Assembly: GCA_035532215.1 (NCBI GenBank)
Contig: DATKRK010000193.1
Coordinates: forward strand, 1-9,546
DNA: 9,546 nucleotides
From: JAICIG01 sp035532215
GTDB taxonomy: Bacteria > Planctomycetota > Planctomycetia > Pirellulales > JAICIG01
Direction of reading: 5' to 3'
Made by a program: the position numbers and the translations under genes. Every line of letters begins with the position of its first letter. The first letter of the stretch is position 1. Positions 5,336 through 9,546 of this stretch are shown piece after piece. The notes beneath the pieces are model-generated. The model was not told the DNA's origin. It did no database searches and saw only the letters and a list, made by a program, of their open reading frames with translations.

Positions 5336-6862
5336 CTATTTCTTCTCCGGCACTTGCGCGCTCATGCCTTGGGCCATCGTAATGCCGCGCTGGTGATTCA
5401 CGGTGAAGGCGGTGCGGTGCGTGACGGCGTCGACCAGTGCGGCGGCCGAGGGCTGGCCGTTGCCGCTGCGCTTGACGCCGCCAAAGGGCAGGTGGACTTC
5501 GGCGCCGATACAAGGCAGGTTGACGTAACCCATGCCGTAATCGCATTCGTCGCGATAAAGCCGCCAGCGGCGATAGTCTTCGGTAATCACCGCCATCGAC
5601 AAGCCATAGGGCGTTTCGTTGTAGATTTGGGTCGCCTGCTCGTCGTCATCGAAAGGAATCAGGGCCACGTGAGGCCCGAACACCTCTTCGTGAATCGTGC
5701 GCTTGTCGGGTGCGTACTCTTGCCGGTAGACGAACGGCGACATGAAGTATCCGCACGCGTGCTCGGCGTCGGTCATCCGCCCCCCATCGAGCAGCACCTC
5801 GGCGCCTTCGTCCTTGGCCAGTTGGTTATAGCGCGTGACCTTGGCGACGCTTGGCTCGTTAATCAAAGGCCCGGCGAAAGCGCCGCGGGCGAACGGATCG
5901 GCGAACGAAAGCTGTCTGGCTCGCTCGACGAACTCGGCGGCGAAGCGGTCGAATACTTTGCGATGCACCAGCACGCGGCCGGCCGACACGCAGCGTTGGC
6001 CGCTGGTCTTGAACGCGCTGAGCACCGCCGCGTTGACGGCCAGTTCGAGCACGGCGTCTTCGCAGACGATCACCGCGCTTTTCGAGCCCATCTCGCAGGC
6101 GCACGTTTTGTGGTCGTTCTCGGCAGCCAGCCGGCGAATGTGCGAGCCGACGGCGTAGCTGCCGGTAAAGCAGACGACGTGTACGTCGCGATGCCGGGCC
6201 AGGGCGTCGCCCGCTTCCTCGCCGATGCCGTGAACCAGATTGATCGCGCCCGCCGGGAATCCCGCCTCGATGAACAGCTCGACCAACCGCTGGCCGATCT
6301 CGGGCGTTTCTTCCGACGGCTTGAAGACGGCCGTGTTGCCTTCGAGCAAGCTAGGCCCGAGCATCCAGAGCGGCACGGCGAAGGGGAAGTTCCAGGGCGT
6401 AATCACCGCCACCACGCCCCGCGGCTTGCGCCGCACGTACAGGTCCTTGGCTTCAATCTCCGATTCGATCACCTGGCCGGTCGGCTGCCGCGCCGTGCCG
6501 AATACGTATTCGACCATGTGCAGCCCCTCGACGACTTCCGCTCGGGCTTCGTCCAGCACCTTGCCGCTCTCGCGGGCCAACACTTCGGCCAAAGCGTCGG
6601 TGTCGCGCTCGATCAGCGCGGCCAGCCGCAAAAACAGGGCGCCGCGCTTGATGCGGCTCAGGCGCCGCCAGGGCAAAAAAGCCTCGCCAGCGGCAGCCAC
6701 GGCCTCGTCGACCTCCGCCTCGCCGCCGCGAGGATAGCTGCCGAGCGCCTCGGCGAAGCGGGCCGGATTCGTGTTCTCGAAGCGAGCGCCCTCGGTCTCA
6801 CGCCAACGGCCGGCGATCCAATGTTTTCCGGTCCAGGCGGTCGTTGCCTTCGTTTGCGCCAT
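5336..6862 (-). CDS. NAD(P)-dependent aldehyde dehydrogenase family protein
   Basis: This 508-residue cytoplasmic enzyme would oxidise an aldehyde, probably a semialdehyde, to a carboxylate. The family landmarks are present: PWNFP with Asn 158, KPSE with Lys 181 in the cofactor site, FTGS (232-235), the general-base Glu 257 in CEMGSKS (the usual form is ELGGK), the nucleophile Cys 291 in SGQRCVS, EEVFGP with Glu 393, and the GGVKRSG (461-467) tail motif. The length matches the family. The tail (VNLPCIGAE...FGG.K.SG.G...RTAFTVN) is reminiscent of the alpha-aminoadipic semialdehyde dehydrogenase (ALDH7) branch, but that is recalled rather than tested. The ATG has a GGAG 7 nt upstream. With the aminotransferase downstream on the same strand it forms a plausible omega-amino-acid degradation pair: GABA to succinate, lysine to aminoadipate and ornithine to glutamate are all options. 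The 450-bp repeat between them may split the transcript. Confidence 0.92.
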   Translation of the reverse strand: MAQTKATTAWTGKHWIAGRWRETEGARFENTNPARFAEALGSYPRGGEAEVDEAVAAAGEAFLPWRRLSRIKRGALFLRLAALIERDTDALAEVLARESGKVLDEARAEVVEGLHMVEYVFGTARQPTGQVIESEIEAKDLYVRRKPRGVVAVITPWNFPFAVPLWMLGPSLLEGNTAVFKPSEETPEIGQRLVELFIEAGFPAGAINLVHGIGEEAGDALARHRDVHVVCFTGSYAVGSHIRRLAAENDHKTCACEMGSKSAVIVCEDAVLELAVNAAVLSAFKTSGQRCVSAGRVLVHRKVFDRFAAEFVERARQLSFADPFARGAFAGPLINEPSVAKVTRYNQLAKDEGAEVLLDGGRMTDAEHACGYFMSPFVYRQEYAPDKRTIHEEVFGPHVALIPFDDDEQATQIYNETPYGLSMAVITEDYRRWRLYRDECDYGMGYVNLPCIGAEVHLPFGGVKRSGNGQPSAAALVDAVTHRTAFTVNHQRGITMAQGMSAQVPEKK

Positions 6863-7147
6863 ATTGCGGCTCCGTCGTTCGAACGCGTCTTACTGATGAG
6901 ATAGTCTTGCGACTAATCACAGGACCCGAGCGCCGAAAGCCGAAGTGAGAGAGTGCTGGCGCCGCGGTCCAGAGCCCTTTACAAACATAGCCCTGCACCG
7001 CACTTGGGCAAGAGACGGATTGCACGAGCGCAACCATTGCGACAGCCGCCACTTGCGGCGCCAATGGCCCGCCGGCGAGCGGCGAAACGCGAGCCAACGA
7101 GAATCCGGGGCTTCGATTTCCTCCACGCGATTGCCGTGTACGGGCTT
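6863..7147. other. Intergenic region between transporter and aldehyde dehydrogenase genes
   Basis: These 285 bp lie between two minus-strand genes and should contain the aldehyde dehydrogenase promoter unless it is read from the transporter. Short open frames exist on both strands, but none shows a recognisable motif, a ribosome site or a convincing composition. No hairpin terminator follows the transporter stop. Confidence 0.45.
6870..6873 (-). promoter_or_regulatory. Ribosome binding site of the aldehyde dehydrogenase
   Basis: Read on the minus strand this is GGAG, 7 nt before the ATG at 6862-6860, a standard spacing that confirms the start. Confidence 0.6.
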
Positions 7148-8026
7148 TTAGCGGGCGGCGACAATCAGCATGGCGCCGGCGACCATGACCAGCGAACCGC
7201 CCATCCGCCGGGCAAAGTCTTGTTCCTGAAAAAAGTGACGTCCCAGCAAGACGCTGACCAGGCTCGAGGTTTGAAACAGCGCCAACGCATAGCCGACTTT
7301 CAATTGTTCGAGCGCGACGATCGTCGAGAGCTGCATCACGCCCGTCGTGGCAAACAGCATGAGATACGTCGATTTGCAGGCGCCGAATACGCGAAGCTCC
7401 TGGCCCGCCCGCTGCTTGCCTAGCACCACGGCGACCGCGACCAGCGAAGCGCCGAAACCGAGCACCGACCAATAGGCGAACGTCGTCATTGGCGAAGAGG
7501 CGACGAGCGCCTGCTTCAGAAACACCGCCTCGCTGGCCGAAAGGACCAGCGCCGCAAAGCGGTATCGCACGCCCGGGTCTCGGAACAAGCGGACGAGCGC
7601 GCTTGGGCGCCATTCGGCGGCCTCTCGCTCTGCCAGAAAGCCGGCGCCGGCGAAGATCAGCAGCATTCCGCTCAATCCCGCCGCGCCTGGAATCTCGCCG
7701 AGCAACAGCGCTCCCGGCAACAGGCTCACGATCGCTTTGAAGGCGTTGATCGGCCCCAGCACCGACAGGTCGGAGAGCTTGACGGCCTGCACCAATAGCG
7801 CGTTGCCCGCGACGTTGAGCAGCGTGCAGATGGCGATATTTCGCCAGAACTCCGCCGGCAAGCTCGCCGGCGACGACAACAAGACGGGCGCCACGGCCAA
7901 CGAGAGCAAGGCGTGCGTCGCGCAAATCACGAACAGCGGATGCGCGGCATTGCGCGTCAGCATCTTTTGCAGCACGTTCGAGCACGGATTGGCGAAGATC
8001 CGCGCGAAGACGCAAAACCAGATCAT
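7148..8026 (-). CDS. EamA-like drug/metabolite transporter superfamily (DMT) membrane protein
   Basis: This 292-residue inner-membrane protein consists almost wholly of hydrophobic helices, about ten in all, arranged as two EamA-like halves. The first half ends in the helices around 86-132 (LSVLGPINAFKAIVSLLPGALLLGE is the conserved core region) and the second around 243-290 (GYALALFQTSSLVSVLLG then the last helix). A polar cytoplasmic loop near 133-155 separates the halves. Members export or import small metabolites; nothing here fixes the substrate. The frame is open to 8203, but the extra 59 N-terminal residues are polar and unlike the family, so the ATG at 8026, which opens directly into the first helix (MIWFCVFARIFANPCSNVLQ), is chosen. 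The ribosome site is weak (an AGG 14 nt upstream). The neighbour upstream is divergent, so it probably has its own promoter in 8027-8267. Confidence 0.85.
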   Translation of the reverse strand: MIWFCVFARIFANPCSNVLQKMLTRNAAHPLFVICATHALLSLAVAPVLLSSPASLPAEFWRNIAICTLLNVAGNALLVQAVKLSDLSVLGPINAFKAIVSLLPGALLLGEIPGAAGLSGMLLIFAGAGFLAEREAAEWRPSALVRLFRDPGVRYRFAALVLSASEAVFLKQALVASSPMTTFAYWSVLGFGASLVAVAVVLGKQRAGQELRVFGACKSTYLMLFATTGVMQLSTIVALEQLKVGYALALFQTSSLVSVLLGRHFFQEQDFARRMGGSLVMVAGAMLIVAAR

Positions 8027-8084
8027 CGGCCAATTATGACCTGGACGCGGCCCGGCCGTCCATGCCGCCTCCGAAGCGGGAGGA

Positions 8085-8105
8085 AAAAGGTTCCTGACAC
8101 CTTTT
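8085..8105. repeat. REP-like short palindrome (GGTTCCTGACACC family)
   Basis: AAAAGGT at 8085-8091 and ACCTTTT at 8099-8105 form a 7-bp stem around the loop TCCTGAC. The 17 bp at 8089-8105 recur in inverted orientation at 9406-9421 with 16 matches. I recall this motif as a frequent REP-like repeat in planctomycetes, sometimes near IS200-like or RAYT transposases, but that is from memory. A run of eight or more C follows at 8107. Confidence 0.6.
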
Positions 8106-8187
8106 GCCCCCCCCGTTTTGCCGCCCGCAAAGCGCGATTCCGCCACGGTAAAGCTAAGAAACGCGGCCGTTCCTCGCTTCCTGGTTT

Positions 8188-8205
8188 GAATGTGTACGTA
8201 CATTC
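8188..8205. promoter_or_regulatory. Dyad in the divergent promoter region, possible operator
   Basis: GAATGT and ACATTC are 6-bp inverted arms separated by 6 bp, and the centre contains the perfect palindrome TGTACGTACA. It lies between the divergent transporter (start 8026) and small membrane protein (start 8268), where a regulator could bind. No matching regulator gene is in view, so this is only a candidate. Confidence 0.25.
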
Positions 8206-8267
8206 AGTACACCCCTTTATCGCAACACAAAACCGCGATTCGCGAAAATCGTAACTTGTTTATCAAC

Positions 8268-8606
8268 ATGGATTTATCGATAAGGCGGCGATCGCAAATC
8301 CACGGCGCAAGCTATTATTATTGTGAGGGATGCACCGCCTTTATCGGCCTAAATCGACATTTATTCGTTTTTAAAGAACGGAGTCAAAAATTGACCGCAA
8401 TTACCCGGATCGTTGTATCTCTTTTCATTCTCGGAGAAGGGCTGCTTTTCTTCGAGCACCTCGGGGAAATCAAGCTCGCCATTGGCTATGGGATGCTCCT
8501 CGCGGCGACCTTGATCGGCTTCGTTTTCGTCGGAACGTCCGCCCATGAGACTGGCCGCGAGCCGCTTTCCCGCGATCGCTTTCCCCGGTGCCGAAGGAGG
8601 CGATGA
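8268..8606 (+). CDS. Small predicted two-helix membrane protein with a CxxC motif, unknown function
   Basis: I do not recognise this 112-residue protein. A basic N-terminus is followed by C-E-G-C (19-22), which could bind metal, then LNRHLFVFKERSQKLT, a first hydrophobic segment at about 44-62 and a second at about 70-89. The last 20 residues are Arg-rich (ending RCRRRR) and fall where the base composition returns to GC-rich, so the true C-terminus may have been replaced by read-through into neighbouring sequence. Codon use is AT-rich and unlike the neighbours (TTA, ATA, TAT, AAA are common); 8221-8400 counts to about 43% GC. No clear ribosome site precedes the ATG at 8268; an upstream in-frame ATG at 8190 would add 26 polar residues and is the alternative. 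The gene is divergent from the DMT transporter. Confidence 0.5.
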   Translation: MDLSIRRRSQIHGASYYYCEGCTAFIGLNRHLFVFKERSQKLTAITRIVVSLFILGEGLLFFEHLGEIKLAIGYGMLLAATLIGFVFVGTSAHETGREPLSRDRFPRCRRRR

Positions 8607-8622
8607 CCGGCTTCCCGGCTTA

Positions 8623-8639
8623 ACCCCTGGTATGTCCCC
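8623..8639. repeat. 17-bp repeat, inverted partner of 9186-9202
   Basis: ACCCCTGGTATGTCCCC is the exact reverse complement of GGGGACATACCAGGGGT at 9186-9202. The pair brackets the 8.65-9.18 kb segment, including the NPYxSP membrane protein gene. Confidence 0.7.
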
Positions 8640-8685
8640 AAAACGGCATCGAGCCTGGGAATCGTTCAAGAACTCTCCGCGGTAT

Positions 8686-8815
8686 TTAAGGGGTCGGGAG
8701 TCTTTTATTGATCCTGATGGGCAAAGCTCGGCTGGCCGACCCGCGGATCTCGTGGCATCCCGGAAGTCCACCGAAGCCGCCCTCGCACATCAACAAAGAC
8801 TCGCGACCCCTTTAA
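8686..8815. repeat. Short inverted-repeat element (GGGGTCGGGAGTCTTT family)
   Basis: The left arm at 8686-8712 (starting TTAAGGGGTCGGGAGTC) and the right arm at 8789-8815 are near-perfect 27-bp reverse complements (a few mismatches or one offset), with about 76 bp between them. The left arm also recurs as a direct repeat at 9197-9219 with one mismatch in 23. No gene is inside. The element separates two small membrane-protein genes that converge here and may act as their terminator; it is probably one of a dispersed family. Confidence 0.6.
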
Positions 8816-8846
8816 TGTCCCGTTTCTTGCCAAAGCTCGACGCCTG

Positions 8847-9182
8847 CTATCCAAAGCTAAATTTGATAAACAGCGCCACCATAGCAGCAAACGACAGGAT
8901 CAACAGGAATGCACCCGCGTTGACCAGCGGCGCGCGGGCCCTAAGCATTCCTGCCGCCATAATTGAGCAGCCTGCCGCAAAAAAGATACTGATAACAAAT
9001 ACCGCCTGACTGTCCGCGCTGTGCCACGAATGCCAAGCCGAGTTAAGCCAGGCAACGCGAAGCGGAACTGCGAATGCAGCAACCGCAAGAAGAAGCGCAG
9101 CGCATCCGGGACGGCGCGGCGTTGGGCGCGGTTCGGCGGCGCCCGACGGAGCTTCTGGCGATTTGTATGGGTTGTCGTTCAC
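8847..9182 (-). CDS. Small membrane protein with planctomycete-type NPYxSP N-terminus
   Basis: This 111-residue protein starts M-N-D-N-P-Y-K-S-P-E. From memory, many small planctomycete membrane proteins of unknown function begin with such an N-P-Y-x-S-P tag. A Pro-rich linker (about 11-25) leads to three hydrophobic segments at about 27-46, 60-80 and 86-106, with a Trp/His-rich loop (WLNSAWHSWHSADSQ) between the first and second. It is probably an inner-membrane protein; no function can be assigned. The start is GTG: an in-frame TGA lies 17 codons upstream and no ATG, GTG or TTG falls between. There is no Shine-Dalgarno-like sequence; instead the leader is a copy of a dispersed repeat that ends three bases before the start codon. 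The GC-rich upstream ORF fragment (about 9220-9375) might have been part of its operon before the repeat arrived. Confidence 0.7.
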   Translation of the reverse strand: MNDNPYKSPEAPSGAAEPRPTPRRPGCAALLLAVAAFAVPLRVAWLNSAWHSWHSADSQAVFVISIFFAAGCSIMAAGMLRARAPLVNAGAFLLILSFAAMVALFIKFSFG

Positions 9183-9185
9183 TGG

Positions 9186-9255
9186 GGGGACATACCAGGG
9201 GTCGGGAGTCTTTGATTGACCCGGCCTCGGGCCTCACGCGCGGCCGACCGCGAGG
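9186..9255. repeat. Dispersed repeat abutting the GTG start of the NPYxSP gene
   Basis: The block begins with GGGGACATACCAGGGGT (inverse of 8623-8639) and continues into AGGGGTCGGGAGTCTTTGATTGA (the first part matches 8689-8711 with one mismatch). Similarity to 8712-8745 continues more weakly through GGCCGACC. It sits directly in the 5' leader of the minus-strand gene at 9182. Confidence 0.65.
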
Positions 9256-9375
9256 CTTGAGCGTCGATTGCAGTCCGAGTTGATCCCCGGCGCTGCCAAT
9301 TGCGAACGGGTTCCAGCGGCAATCGGTCGTATCGTCCTGGCCCGGGCCGATGATTGCCGGTTGCTCGATCGTCAT
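9220..9375 (-). pseudogene. Possible gene fragment interrupted by a repeat
   Basis: A minus-strand frame opens with an ATG at 9375 and reads M-T-I-E-Q-P-A-I-I-G-P-G-Q-D-D with a GC-rich third position typical of local genes. After about 50 codons it runs into the dispersed repeat, and its continuation (stop at 9043) overlaps the NPYxSP gene in another frame, which is not credible as coding. The N-terminal part may be a real gene cut by the repeat, or chance. I recognise no domain. Confidence 0.2.
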
Positions 9376-9390
9376 CGGGATCTCACAAGC

Positions 9391-9546
9391 TCACAATGGA
9401 GAGTAAAAAGGTGTCAGGAACGAATGGCACTGCCGCTTGGCGGGCTTGAGTTTACGGCGGCGGGCGGTCAGCGGGCGACGCGCGGCCAGGAGGCGACGCG
9501 CGTCCGTCCTGGCGCGATGGCTCTCGCGCGCAGCGCGAGCGCATCC
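9391..9546 (-). CDS. Possible 3' end of a gene running off the window edge
   Basis: On the minus strand a frame is open from the window edge to a TGA at 9391-9393 and would encode about 51 residues, very Arg/Ala/Lys-rich, ending ...KLKPAKRQCHSFLTPFYSPL. The last codons (SFLTPFYS) are written by the GGTGTCAGGAAC repeat. An 18-nt in-frame tandem repeat gives A-R-R-x-L twice. A basic tail like this could belong to a transposase or DNA-binding protein, but GC-rich DNA gives many chance open frames, so confidence is low. The rest of the gene, if real, lies outside the window. Confidence 0.25.
   Translation of the reverse strand, partial: GCARAARESHRARTDARRLLAARRPLTARRRKLKPAKRQCHSFLTPFYSPL
9406..9421. 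repeat. REP-like half-site, inverted copy of 8089-8105
   Basis: AAAAGGTGTCAGGAAC matches the reverse complement of the 8089-8105 repeat over 16 of 17 bases. The outer arm that completes the hairpin at the left copy is missing here. Confidence 0.6.

Larger units (their letters stand above)
9183..9546. other. Repeat-rich right edge without a confident gene
   Basis: This stretch upstream of the NPYxSP gene holds a dispersed repeat (9186-9255), a possible broken reading frame (to 9375), a REP-like half-site (9406-9421), an 11-bp direct repeat GGCGACGCGCG (9474-9484 and 9492-9502) and a 7-bp hairpin with a 3-nt loop (9523-9539). I see no complete gene in it. Confidence 0.5.

Noticed and set aside
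5279..6904. 541-residue plus-strand frame opposite the aldehyde dehydrogenase
   Set aside because: Antisense shadow of a gene with full catalytic motifs; composition is not protein-like.
6798..8033. 411-residue minus-strand frame overlapping the DMT transporter
   Set aside because: Arg-rich out-of-frame reading; the 7148-8026 frame gives regular hydrophobic helices instead.
8361..8771. Minus-strand frame of 136 residues
   Set aside because: It is antisense to the low-GC membrane protein and passes through two repeats; no motif.
8545..9009. Plus-strand frame of 154 residues across the repeats and the NPYxSP gene
   Set aside because: It is built largely from the dispersed repeat and the antisense of the 8847-9182 gene.
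9474..9502. 11-bp direct repeat GGCGACGCGCG as a possible CRISPR or iteron
   Set aside because: Only two units 18 bp apart, low-complexity GC; neither an array nor an origin pattern.

Overview
The window is GC-rich (roughly 60-65% by eye) and looks like a chromosomal segment of a planctomycete, probably Pirellulales-like. This is inferred from three things: a small membrane protein starting with the N-P-Y-x-S-P signature, a Cys- and Pro/Glu-rich predicted lipoprotein of unfamiliar type, and many short palindromic repeats between genes. I cannot test the taxonomy without a search. No rRNA, tRNA or CRISPR array was seen.

Layout. Positions 136-2251 (minus) hold two adjacent ATPase genes of an oligopeptide/dipeptide ABC importer, D type then F type, 10 bp apart. 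A divergent gap of about 195 bp leads to a plus-strand predicted lipoprotein (2447-3112). Between that gene and the next one, which faces it, lies a 314-bp MITE-like element (3211-3524) with perfect 16-bp terminal inverted repeats and a 9-bp flanking direct repeat. A minus-strand pair follows: an aldehyde dehydrogenase (5336-6862) upstream of a class III PLP aminotransferase (3605-4885). They are separated by about 450 bp filled by a second, larger imperfect inverted repeat (about 4915-5302). Next is a minus-strand EamA/DMT membrane transporter (7148-8026).

From about 8080 to the right edge the window becomes a repeat-rich accessory patch. It holds a low-GC stretch with a small two-helix membrane protein (8268-8606), a second small membrane protein of the NPYxSP type (8847-9182, minus), several copies of two short repeat families, and gene-like fragments at the edge.

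How the genes work together. The aminotransferase and dehydrogenase together would turn an omega-amino acid or amine into a semialdehyde and then a carboxylate; the substrate cannot be fixed from sequence. The D/F ATPases would power peptide uptake, but no permease or binding-protein gene is in view. The most notable non-coding feature is the 3211-3524 element, whose target-site duplication gives direct evidence of transposition. No new defence or catalytic system was identified.
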